From Alcaligenes ammonioxydans (GTDB lineage: Bacteria; Pseudomonadota; Gammaproteobacteria; Burkholderiales; Burkholderiaceae_B), in NCBI RefSeq assembly GCF_019343455.1, contig NZ_CP049362.1, positions 3,658,001 through 3,722,000 of the forward strand: a stretch of 64,000 nucleotides of DNA. The letters run 5' to 3'. The position numbers were made by a program, and so were the translations under genes. Position 1 is the stretch's first letter, and each line of letters opens with the position of its first letter. The notes beneath the pieces were generated by a model that saw only the letters and a list, made by a program, of their open reading frames with translations, had not been told where the DNA came from and made no database searches. Positions 1 through 10,500 of this stretch are shown here, one piece after another.

Positions 1-1757
1 CTCGATCGTGGCCACTGGCGTCTCGGTCTGAACATCATAGTCACGGCTCGTATCGGCGTCGTACGCATTACCGTACTGATCCTTACCCGTCACCTCGGCC
101 GTGATATCGCCCGGCTGCAGATCTTTCACCGCATCGGCAGGCACCGTCACACTCCAGGTGTTACCTGGCTGCACGGTCGCGGGGTATTCTTTACCGCCAA
201 TCGTCACGACAACCGCATCGCCTGCTTTCGCGGCACCGCCCACGCTACCGGTGATCGTCTGCTCAACCTTGGACTCGTCCTGATTCAGAACACCGTCAAC
301 AAACGGCTGATCAATCTCGATCGTGGCCACGGGCGTCTCGGTCTGAACATCATAGTCACGGCTCGTATCGGCGTCGTACGCATTACCGTACTGATCCTTA
401 CCCGTCACCTCCGCCGTGATATCGCCCGGCTGCAGATCTTTCACCGCATCGGCAGGCACCGTCACACTCCAGGTGTTACCTGGCTGCACGGTCGCGGGGT
501 ATTCTTTACCGCCAATCGTCACGACAACAGCATCGCCTGCTTTCGCGGCACCGCCCACGCTACCGGTGATCGTCTGCTCAACCTTGGACTCGTCCTGATT
601 CAGAACACCGTCAACAAACGGCTGATCAATCTCGATCGTGGCCACGGGCGTCTCGGTCTGAACATCATAGTCACGGCTCGTATCGGCGTCGTACGCATTA
701 CCGTACTGATCCTTACCCGTCACCTCGGCCGTGATATCGCCCGGCTGCAGATCTTTCACCGCATCGGCAGGCACCGTCACACTCCAGGTGTTACCTGGCT
801 GCACGGTCGCGGGGTACTCTTTACCGCCAATCGTCACGACAACCGCATCGCCTGCTTTCGCGGCACCGCCCACGCTACCGGTGATCGTCTGCTCAACCTT
901 GGACTCGTCCTGATTCAGAACACCGTCAACAAACGGCTGATCAATCTCGATCGTGGCCACGGGCGTCTCGGTCTGAACATCATAGTCACGGCTCGTATCG
1001 GCGTCATACGCATTACCGTACTGATCCTTACCCGTCACCTCGGCCGTGATATCGCCCGGCTGCAGATCTTTCACCGCATCGGCAGGCACCGTCACACTCC
1101 AGGTGTTACCTGGCTGCACGGTCGCGGGGTACTCTTTACCACCAATCGTCACGACAACCGCATCGCCTGCTTTCGCGGCACCGCCCACGCTACCGGTGAT
1201 CGTCTGCTCAACCTTGGACTCGTCCTGATTCAGAACACCGTCAACAAACGGCTGATCAATCTCGATCGTGGCCACGGGCGTCTCGGTCTGAACATCATAG
1301 TCACGGCTCGTATCGGCGTCGTACGCATTACCGTACTGATCCTTACCCGTCACCTCGGCCGTGATATCGCCCGGCTGCAGATCTTTCACCGCATCGGCAG
1401 GCACCGTCACACTCCAGGTGTTACCTGGCTGCACGGTCGCGGGGTACTCTTTACCGCCAATCGTCACGACAACAGCATCGCCTGCTTTCGCGGCACCGCC
1501 CACGCTACCGGTGATCGTCTGCTCAACCTTGGACTCGTCCTGATTCAGAACACCGTCAACAAACGGCTGATCAATCTCGATCGTGGCCACGGGCGTCTCG
1601 GTCTGAACATCATAGTCACGGCTCGTATCGGCGTCATACGCATTACCGTACTGATCCTTACCCGTCACCTCGGCCGTGATATCGCCCGGCTGCAGATCTT
1701 TCACCGCATCGGCAGGCACCGTCACACTCCAGGTGTTACCTGGCTGCACGGTCGCGG
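1..1757 (-). CDS. Giant repeat adhesin, fragment 4 (continues past left edge)
   Basis: This is the distal visible part of the adhesin that starts at 16871. It holds five full 105-aa repeat units and parts of two more, open to the left window edge, so the C-terminal RTX/type I secretion signal expected for this family is not seen. It is out of frame with the next piece because one G of a GGGG run is missing near 1757: the spacing between equivalent repeat landmarks is 629 here instead of 630. I treat it as part of one gene. Whether the break is real or a sequencing error cannot be decided from the sequence. Confidence 0.7.
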
Positions 1758-4700
1758 GTACTCTTTACCGCCAATCGTCACGACAACAGCATCGCCTGCT
1801 TTCGCGGCACCGCCCACGCTACCGGTGATCGTCTGCTCAACCTTGGACTCGTCCTGATTCAGAACACCGTCAACAAACGGCTGATCAATCTCGATCGTGG
1901 CCACGGGCGTCTCGGTCTGAACATCATAGTCACGGCTCGTATCGGCGTCGTACGCATTACCGTACTGATCCTTACCCGTCACCTCGGCCGTGATATCGCC
2001 CGGCTGCAGATCTTTCACCGCATCGGCAGGCACCGTCACACTCCAGGTGTTACCTGGCTGCACGGTCGCGGGGTACTCTTTACCGCCAATCGTCACGACA
2101 ACAGCATCGCCTGCTTTCGCGGCACCGCCCACGCTACCGGTGATCGTCTGCTCAACCTTGGACTCGTCCTGATTCAGAACACCGTCAACAAACGGCTGAT
2201 CAATCTCGATCGTGGCCACGGGCGTCTCGGTCTGAACATCATAGTCACGGCTCGTATCGGCGTCGTACGCATTACCGTACTGATCCTTACCCGTCACCTC
2301 GGCCGTGATATCGCCCGGCTGCAGATCTTTCACCGCATCGGCAGGCACCGTCACACTCCAGGTGTTACCTGGCTGCACGGTCGCGGGGTACTCTTTACCG
2401 CCAATCGTCACGACAACAGCATCGCCTGCCTTCGCGGCACCGCCCACGCTACCGGTGATCGTCTGCTCAACCTTGGACTCGTCCTGATTCAGAACACCGT
2501 CAACAAACGGCTGATCAATCTCGATCGTGGCCACGGGCGTCTCGGTCTGAACATCATAGTCACGGCTCGTATCGGCGTCGTACGCATTACCGTACTGATC
2601 CTTACCCGTCACCTCGGCCGTGATATCGCCCGGCTGCAGATCTTTCACCGCATCGGCAGGCACCGTCACACTCCAGGTGTTACCTGGCTGCACGGTCGCG
2701 GGGTACTCTTTACCGCCAATCGTCACGACAACAGCATCGCCTGCCTTCGCGGCACCGCCCACGCTACCGGTGATCGTCTGCTCAACCTTGGACTCGTCCT
2801 GATTCAGAACACCGTCAACAAACGGCTGATCAATCTCGATCGTGGCCACGGGCGTCTCGGTCTGAACATCATAGTCACGGCTCGTATCGGCGTCGTACGC
2901 ATTACCGTACTGATCCTTACCCGTCACCTCGGCCGTGATATCGCCCGGCTGCAGATCTTTCACCGCATCGGCAGGCACCGTCACACTCCAGGTGTTACCT
3001 GGCTGCACGGTCGCGGGGTACTCTTTACCGCCAATCGTCACGACAACAGCATCGCCTACTTGTGCGGCACCGCCCACGCTACCGGTGATCGTCTGCTCAA
3101 CCTTGGACTCGTCCTGATTCAGAACACCGTCAACAAACGGCTGATCAATCTCGATCGTGGCCACGGGCGTCTCGGTCTGAACATCATAGTCACGGCTCGT
3201 ATCGGCGTCATACGCATTACCGTACTGATCCTTACCCGTCACCTCGGCCGTGATATCGCCCGGCTGCAGATCTTTCACCGCATCGGCAGGCACCGTCACA
3301 CTCCAGGTGTTACCTGGCTGCACGGTCGCGGGGTACTCTTTACCGCCAATCGTCACGACAACAGCATCGCCTGCTTTCGCGGCACCGCCCACGCTACCGG
3401 TGATCGTCTGCTCAACCTTGGACTCGTCCTGATTCAGAACACCGTCAACAAACGGCTGATCAATCTCGATCGTGGCCACGGGCGTCTCGGTCTGAACATC
3501 ATAGTCACGGCTCGTATCGGCGTCGTACGCATTACCGTACTGATCCTTACCCGTCACCTCGGCCGTGATATCGCCCGGCTGCAGATCTTTCACCGCATCG
3601 GCAGGCACCGTCACACTCCAGGTGTTACCTGGCTGCACGGTCGCGGGGTATTCTTTACCGCCAATCGTCACGACAACAGCATCGCCTGCTTTCGCGGCAC
3701 CGCCCACGCTACCGGTGATCGTCTGCTCAACCTTGGACTCGTCCTGATTCAGAACACCGTCAACAAACGGCTGATCAATCTCGATCGTGGCCACGGGCGT
3801 CTCGGTCTGAACATCATAGTCACGGCTCGTATCGGCGTCGTACGCATTACCGTACTGATCCTTACCCGTCACCTCGGCCGTGATATCGCCCGGCTGCAGA
3901 TCTTTCACCGCATCGGCAGGCACCGTCACACTCCAGGTGTTACCTGGCTGCACGGTCGCGGGGTACTCTTTACCGCCAATCGTCACGACAACAGCATCGC
4001 CTGCTTTCGCGGCACCGCCCACGCTACCGGTGATCGTCTGCTCAACCTTGGACTCGTCCTGATTCAGAACACCGTCAACAAACGGCTGATCAATCTCGAT
4101 CGTGGCCACGGGCGTCTCGGTCTGAACATCATAGTCACGGCTCGTATCGGCGTCGTACGCATTACCGTACTGATCCTTACCCGTCACCTCGGCCGTGATA
4201 TCGCCCGGCTGCAGATCTTTCACCGCATCGGCAGGCACCGTCACACTCCAGGTGTTACCTGGCTGCACGGTCGCGGGGTACTCTTTACCGCCAATCGTCA
4301 CGACAACAGCATCGCCTGCTTTCGCGGCACCGCCCACGCTACCGGTGATCGTCTGCTCAACCTTGGACTCGTCCTGATTCAGAACACCGTCAACAAACGG
4401 CTGATCAATCTCGATCGTGGCCACGGGCGTCTCGGTCTGAACATCATAGTCACGGCTCGTATCGGCGTCGTACGCATTACCGTACTGATCCTTACCCGTC
4501 ACCTCGGCCGTGATATCGCCCGGCTGCAGATCTTTCACCGCATCGGCAGGCACCGTCACACTCCAGGTGTTACCTGGCTGCACGGTCGCGGGGTACTCTT
4601 TACCGCCAATCGTCACGACAACCGCATCGCCTGCTTTCGCGGCACCGCCCACGCTACCGGTGATCGTCTGCTCAACCTTGGACTCGTCCTGATTCAGAAC

Positions 4701-6788
4701 ACCGTCAACAAACGGCTGATCAATCTCGATCGTGGCCACGGGCGTCTCGGTCTGAACATCATAGTCACGGCTCGTATCGGCGTCGTACGCATTACCGTAC
4801 TGATCCTTACCCGTCACCTCGGCCGTGATATCGCCCGGCTGCAGATCTTTCACCGCATCGGCAGGCACCGTCACACTCCAGGTGTTACCTGGCTGCACGG
4901 TCGCGGGGTACTCTTTACCGCCAATCGTCACGACAACCGCATCGCCTGCTTTCGCGGCACCGCCCACGCTACCGGTGATCGTCTGCTCAACCTTGGACTC
5001 GTCCTGATTCAGAACACCGTCAACAAACGGCTGATCAATCTCGATCGTAGCCACGGGCGTCTCGGTCTGAACATCATAGTCACGGCTCGTATCGGCGTCG
5101 TACGCATTACCGTACTGATCCTTACCCGTCACCTCGGCCGTGATATCGCCCGGCTGCAGATCTTTCACCGCATCGGCAGGCACCGTCACACTCCAGGTGT
5201 TACCTGGCTGCACGGTCGCGGGGTACTCTTTACCGCCAATCGTCACGACAACAGCATCGCCTGCTTTCGCGGCACCGCCCACGCTACCGGTGATCGTCTG
5301 CTCAACCTTGGACTCGTCCTGATTCAGAACACCGTCAACAAACGGCTGATCAATCTCGATCGTGGCCACGGGCGTCTCGGTCTGAACATCATAGTCACGG
5401 CTCGTATCGGCGTCGTACGCATTACCGTACTGATCCTTACCCGTCACCTCGGCCGTGATATCGCCCGGCTGCAGATCTTTCACCGCATCGGCAGGCACCG
5501 TCACACTCCAGGTGTTACCTGGCTGCACGGTCGCGGGGTACTCTTTACCGCCAATCGTCACGACAACCGCATCGCCTGCTTTCGCGGCACCGCCCACGCT
5601 ACCGGTGATCGTCTGCTCAACCTTGGACTCGTCCTGATTCAGAACACCGTCAACAAACGGCTGATCAATCTCGATCGTGGCCACGGGCGTCTCGGTCTGA
5701 ACATCATAGTCACGGCTCGTATCGGCGTCGTACGCATTACCGTACTGATCCTTACCCGTCACCTCGGCCGTGATATCGCCCGGCTGCAGATCTTTCACCG
5801 CATCGGCAGGCACCGTCACACTCCAGGTGTTACCTGGCTGCACGGTCGCGGGGTACTCTTTACCGCCAATCGTCACGACAACCGCATCGCCTACTTGTGC
5901 GGCACCGCCCACGCTACCGGTGATCGTCTGCTCAACCTTGGACTCGTCCTGATTCAGAACACCGTCAACAAACGGCTGATCAATCTCGATCGTGGCCACG
6001 GGCGTCTCGGTCTGAACATCATAGTCACGGCTCGTATCGGCGTCGTACGCATTACCGTACTGATCCTTACCCGTCACCTCGGCCGTGATATCGCCCGGCT
6101 GCAGATCTTTCACCGCATCGGCAGGCACCGTCACACTCCAGGTGTTACCTGGCTGCACGGTCGCGGGGTACTCTTTACCACCAATCGTCACGACAACAGC
6201 ATCGCCTACTTGTGCGGCACCGCCCACGCTACCGGTGATCGTCTGCTCAACCTTGGACTCGTCCTGATTCAGAACACCGTCAACAAACGGCTGATCAATC
6301 TCGATCGTGGCCACTGGCGTCTCGGTCTGAACATCATAGTCACGGCTCGTATCGGCGTCGTACGCATTACCGTACTGATCCTTACCCGTCACCTCGGCCG
6401 TGATATCGCCCGGCTGCAGATCTTTCACCGCATCGGCAGGCACCGTCACACTCCAGGTGTTACCTGGCTGCACGGTCGCGGGGTATTCTTTACCGCCAAT
6501 CGTCACGACAACCGCATCGCCTGCTTTCGCGGCACCGCCCACGCTACCGGTGATCGTCTGCTCAACCTTGGACTCGTCCTGATTCAGAACACCGTCAACA
6601 AACGGCTGATCAATCTCGATCGTGGCCACGGGCGTCTCGGTCTGAACATCATAGTCACGGCTCGTATCGGCGTCGTACGCATTACCGTACTGATCCTTAC
6701 CCGTCACCTCCGCCGTGATATCGCCCGGCTGCAGATCTTTCACCGCATCGGCAGGCACCGTCACACTCCAGGTGTTACCTGGCTGCAC
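1722..6788 (-). CDS. Giant repeat adhesin, fragment 3 (repeat domain only)
   Basis: This is an open frame of about 1,690 codons made entirely of the 105-aa repeat (each unit runs from TETPVATIEID through GGKEYPATV to SRDYDVQ). The methionine at 6788 is internal to a repeat and has no ribosome binding site, so this is not an independent gene. It is the middle of the adhesin, cut off from the upstream part by a 1-nt deletion near 6800 and from the downstream part by a 1-nt deletion near 1757. Its terminal peptide (PRPCSQVTPGV) is frameshifted sequence. Units differ almost only at silent sites, plus the KA/QV dipeptide switch. Confidence 0.7.
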   Translation of the reverse strand: MQPGNTWSVTVPADAVKDLQPGDITAEVTGKDQYGNAYDADTSRDYDVQTETPVATIEIDQPFVDGVLNQDESKVEQTITGSVGGAAKAGDAVVVTIGGKEYPATVQPGNTWSVTVPADAVKDLQPGDITAEVTGKDQYGNAYDADTSRDYDVQTETPVATIEIDQPFVDGVLNQDESKVEQTITGSVGGAAQVGDAVVVTIGGKEYPATVQPGNTWSVTVPADAVKDLQPGDITAEVTGKDQYGNAYDADTSRDYDVQTETPVATIEIDQPFVDGVLNQDESKVEQTITGSVGGAAQVGDAVVVTIGGKEYPATVQPGNTWSVTVPADAVKDLQPGDITAEVTGKDQYGNAYDADTSRDYDVQTETPVATIEIDQPFVDGVLNQDESKVEQTITGSVGGAAKAGDAVVVTIGGKEYPATVQPGNTWSVTVPADAVKDLQPGDITAEVTGKDQYGNAYDADTSRDYDVQTETPVATIEIDQPFVDGVLNQDESKVEQTITGSVGGAAKAGDAVVVTIGGKEYPATVQPGNTWSVTVPADAVKDLQPGDITAEVTGKDQYGNAYDADTSRDYDVQTETPVATIEIDQPFVDGVLNQDESKVEQTITGSVGGAAKAGDAVVVTIGGKEYPATVQPGNTWSVTVPADAVKDLQPGDITAEVTGKDQYGNAYDADTSRDYDVQTETPVATIEIDQPFVDGVLNQDESKVEQTITGSVGGAAKAGDAVVVTIGGKEYPATVQPGNTWSVTVPADAVKDLQPGDITAEVTGKDQYGNAYDADTSRDYDVQTETPVATIEIDQPFVDGVLNQDESKVEQTITGSVGGAAKAGDAVVVTIGGKEYPATVQPGNTWSVTVPADAVKDLQPGDITAEVTGKDQYGNAYDADTSRDYDVQTETPVATIEIDQPFVDGVLNQDESKVEQTITGSVGGAAKAGDAVVVTIGGKEYPATVQPGNTWSVTVPADAVKDLQPGDITAEVTGKDQYGNAYDADTSRDYDVQTETPVATIEIDQPFVDGVLNQDESKVEQTITGSVGGAAKAGDAVVVTIGGKEYPATVQPGNTWSVTVPADAVKDLQPGDITAEVTGKDQYGNAYDADTSRDYDVQTETPVATIEIDQPFVDGVLNQDESKVEQTITGSVGGAAKAGDAVVVTIGGKEYPATVQPGNTWSVTVPADAVKDLQPGDITAEVTGKDQYGNAYDADTSRDYDVQTETPVATIEIDQPFVDGVLNQDESKVEQTITGSVGGAAQVGDAVVVTIGGKEYPATVQPGNTWSVTVPADAVKDLQPGDITAEVTGKDQYGNAYDADTSRDYDVQTETPVATIEIDQPFVDGVLNQDESKVEQTITGSVGGAAKAGDAVVVTIGGKEYPATVQPGNTWSVTVPADAVKDLQPGDITAEVTGKDQYGNAYDADTSRDYDVQTETPVATIEIDQPFVDGVLNQDESKVEQTITGSVGGAAKAGDAVVVTIGGKEYPATVQPGNTWSVTVPADAVKDLQPGDITAEVTGKDQYGNAYDADTSRDYDVQTETPVATIEIDQPFVDGVLNQDESKVEQTITGSVGGAAKAGDAVVVTIGGKEYPATVQPGNTWSVTVPADAVKDLQPGDITAEVTGKDQYGNAYDADTSRDYDVQTETPVATIEIDQPFVDGVLNQDESKVEQTITGSVGGAAKAGDAVVVTIGGKEYPRPCSQVTPGV

Positions 6789-7507
6789 GGTCGCGGGGTA
6801 TCTTTACCACCAATCGTCACGACAACAGCATCGCCTGCTTTCGCGGCACCGCCCACGCTACCGGTGATCGTCTGCTCAACCTTGGACTCGTCCTGATTCA
6901 GAACACCGTCAACAAACGGCTGATCAATCTCGATCGTAGCCACGGGCGTCTCGGTCTGAACATCATAGTCACGGCTCGTATCGGCGTCGTACGCATTACC
7001 GTACTGATCCTTACCCGTCACCTCGGCCGTGATATCGCCCGGCTGCAGATCTTTCACCGCATCGGCAGGCACCGTCACACTCCAGGTGTTACCTGGCTGC
7101 ACGGTCGCGGGGTACTCTTTACCGCCAATCGTCACGACAACCGCATCGCCTGCTTTCGCGGCACCGCCCACGCTACCGGTGATCGTCTGCTCAACCTTGG
7201 ACTCGTCCTGATTCAGAACACCGTCAACAAACGGCTGATCAATCTCGATCGTGGCCACGGGCGTCTCGGTCTGAACATCATAGTCACGGCTCGTATCGGC
7301 GTCATACGCATTACCGTACTGATCCTTACCCGTCACCTCGGCCGTGATATCGCCCGGCTGCAGATCTTTCACCGCATCGGCAGGCACCGTCACACTCCAG
7401 GTGTTACCTGGCTGCACGGTCGCGGGGTACTCTTTACCCCAATCGTCACGACAACGCATCGCCTGCTTTCGCGGCACCGCCCACGCTACCGGTGATCGTC
7501 TGCTCAA
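6761..7507 (-). CDS. Giant repeat adhesin, fragment 2 (short, between frameshifts)
   Basis: This short piece holds about two repeat units between two indel sites. The first 22 or so codons (MSRRSPVAW...) are frameshifted repeat. True repeat protein starts at GKEYPATV near 7437 and is lost again near 6800. Compared with neighbouring units, one base is missing in the ACCGCC stretch (about 7438), one in the ACAAC(C/A)GC stretch (about 7455) and one in GGTACTC (about 6800). The three deletions together restore the original frame, which is typical of local sequence error or a mis-joined repeat. Confidence 0.6.
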   Translation of the reverse strand: MSRRSPVAWAVPRKQAMRCRDDWGKEYPATVQPGNTWSVTVPADAVKDLQPGDITAEVTGKDQYGNAYDADTSRDYDVQTETPVATIEIDQPFVDGVLNQDESKVEQTITGSVGGAAKAGDAVVVTIGGKEYPATVQPGNTWSVTVPADAVKDLQPGDITAEVTGKDQYGNAYDADTSRDYDVQTETPVATIEIDQPFVDGVLNQDESKVEQTITGSVGGAAKAGDAVVVTIGGKDTPRPCSQVTPGV

Positions 7508-10500
7508 CCTTGGACTCGTCCTGATTCAGAACACCGTCAACAAACGGCTGATCAATCTCGATCGTGGCCACGGGCGTCTCGGTCTGAACATCATAGTCAC
7601 GGCTCGTATCGGCGTCGTACGCATTACCGTACTGATCCTTACCCGTCACCTCGGCCGTGATATCGCCCGGCTGCAGATCTTTCACCGCATCGGCAGGCAC
7701 CGTCACACTCCAGGTGTTACCTGGCTGCACGGTCGCGGGGTACTCTTTACCGCCAATCGTCACGACAACAGCATCGCCTGCTTTCGCGGCACCGCCCACG
7801 CTACCGGTGATCGTCTGCTCAACCTTGGACTCGTCCTGATTCAGAACACCGTCAACAAACGGCTGATCAATCTCGATCGTGGCCACGGGCGTCTCGGTCT
7901 GAACATCATAGTCACGGCTCGTATCGGCGTCATACGCATTACCGTACTGATCCTTACCCGTCACCTCGGCCGTGATATCGCCCGGCTGCAGATCTTTCAC
8001 CGCATCGGCAGGCACCGTCACACTCCAGGTGTTACCTGGCTGCACGGTCGCGGGGTACTCTTTACCGCCAATCGTCACGACAACAGCATCGCCTGCTTTC
8101 GCGGCACCGCCCACGCTACCGGTGATCGTCTGCTCAACCTTGGACTCGTCCTGATTCAGAACACCGTCAACAAACGGCTGATCAATCTCGATCGTGGCCA
8201 CGGGCGTCTCGGTCTGAACATCATAGTCACGGCTCGTATCGGCGTCGTACGCATTACCGTACTGATCCTTACCCGTCACCTCGGCCGTGATATCGCCCGG
8301 CTGCAGATCTTTCACCGCATCGGCAGGCACCGTCACACTCCAGGTGTTACCTGGCTGCACGGTCGCGGGGTACTCTTTACCGCCAATCGTCACGACAACA
8401 GCATCGCCTGCTTTCGCGGCACCGCCCACGCTACCGGTGATCGTCTGCTCAACCTTGGACTCGTCCTGATTCAGAACACCGTCAACAAACGGCTGATCAA
8501 TCTCGATCGTGGCCACGGGCGTCTCGGTCTGAACATCATAGTCACGGCTCGTATCGGCGTCGTACGCATTACCGTACTGATCCTTACCCGTCACCTCGGC
8601 CGTGATATCGCCCGGCTGCAGATCTTTCACCGCATCGGCAGGCACCGTCACACTCCAGGTGTTACCTGGCTGCACGGTCGCGGGGTACTCTTTACCGCCA
8701 ATCGTCACGACAACAGCATCGCCTGCCTTCGCGGCACCGCCCACGCTACCGGTGATCGTCTGCTCAACCTTGGACTCGTCCTGATTCAGAACACCGTCAA
8801 CAAACGGCTGATCAATCTCGATCGTGGCCACGGGCGTCTCGGTCTGAACATCATAGTCACGGCTCGTATCGGCGTCGTACGCATTACCGTACTGATCCTT
8901 ACCCGTCACCTCGGCCGTGATATCGCCCGGCTGCAGATCTTTCACCGCATCGGCAGGCACCGTCACACTCCAGGTGTTACCTGGCTGCACGGTCGCGGGG
9001 TACTCTTTACCGCCAATCGTCACGACAACAGCATCGCCTGCCTTCGCGGCACCGCCCACGCTACCGGTGATCGTCTGCTCAACCTTGGACTCGTCCTGAT
9101 TCAGAACACCGTCAACAAACGGCTGATCAATCTCGATCGTGGCCACGGGCGTCTCGGTCTGAACATCATAGTCACGGCTCGTATCGGCGTCGTACGCATT
9201 ACCGTACTGATCCTTACCCGTCACCTCGGCCGTGATATCGCCCGGCTGCAGATCTTTCACCGCATCGGCAGGCACCGTCACACTCCAGGTGTTACCTGGC
9301 TGCACGGTCGCGGGGTACTCTTTACCGCCAATCGTCACGACAACAGCATCGCCTACTTGTGCGGCACCGCCCACGCTACCGGTGATCGTCTGCTCAACCT
9401 TGGACTCGTCCTGATTCAGAACACCGTCAACAAACGGCTGATCAATCTCGATCGTGGCCACGGGCGTCTCGGTCTGAACATCATAGTCACGGCTCGTATC
9501 GGCGTCATACGCATTACCGTACTGATCCTTACCCGTCACCTCGGCCGTGATATCGCCCGGCTGCAGATCTTTCACCGCATCGGCAGGCACCGTCACACTC
9601 CAGGTGTTACCTGGCTGCACGGTCGCGGGGTACTCTTTACCGCCAATCGTCACGACAACAGCATCGCCTGCTTTCGCGGCACCGCCCACGCTACCGGTGA
9701 TCGTCTGCTCAACCTTGGACTCGTCCTGATTCAGAACACCGTCAACAAACGGCTGATCAATCTCGATCGTGGCCACGGGCGTCTCGGTCTGAACATCATA
9801 GTCACGGCTCGTATCGGCGTCGTACGCATTACCGTACTGATCCTTACCCGTCACCTCGGCCGTGATATCGCCCGGCTGCAGATCTTTCACCGCATCGGCA
9901 GGCACCGTCACACTCCAGGTGTTACCTGGCTGCACGGTCGCGGGGTATTCTTTACCGCCAATCGTCACGACAACAGCATCGCCTGCTTTCGCGGCACCGC
10001 CCACGCTACCGGTGATCGTCTGCTCAACCTTGGACTCGTCCTGATTCAGAACACCGTCAACAAACGGCTGATCAATCTCGATCGTGGCCACGGGCGTCTC
10101 GGTCTGAACATCATAGTCACGGCTCGTATCGGCGTCGTACGCATTACCGTACTGATCCTTACCCGTCACCTCGGCCGTGATATCGCCCGGCTGCAGATCT
10201 TTCACCGCATCGGCAGGCACCGTCACACTCCAGGTGTTACCTGGCTGCACGGTCGCGGGGTACTCTTTACCGCCAATCGTCACGACAACAGCATCGCCTG
10301 CTTTCGCGGCACCGCCCACGCTACCGGTGATCGTCTGCTCAACCTTGGACTCGTCCTGATTCAGAACACCGTCAACAAACGGCTGATCAATCTCGATCGT
10401 GGCCACGGGCGTCTCGGTCTGAACATCATAGTCACGGCTCGTATCGGCGTCGTACGCATTACCGTACTGATCCTTACCCGTCACCTCGGCCGTGATATCG

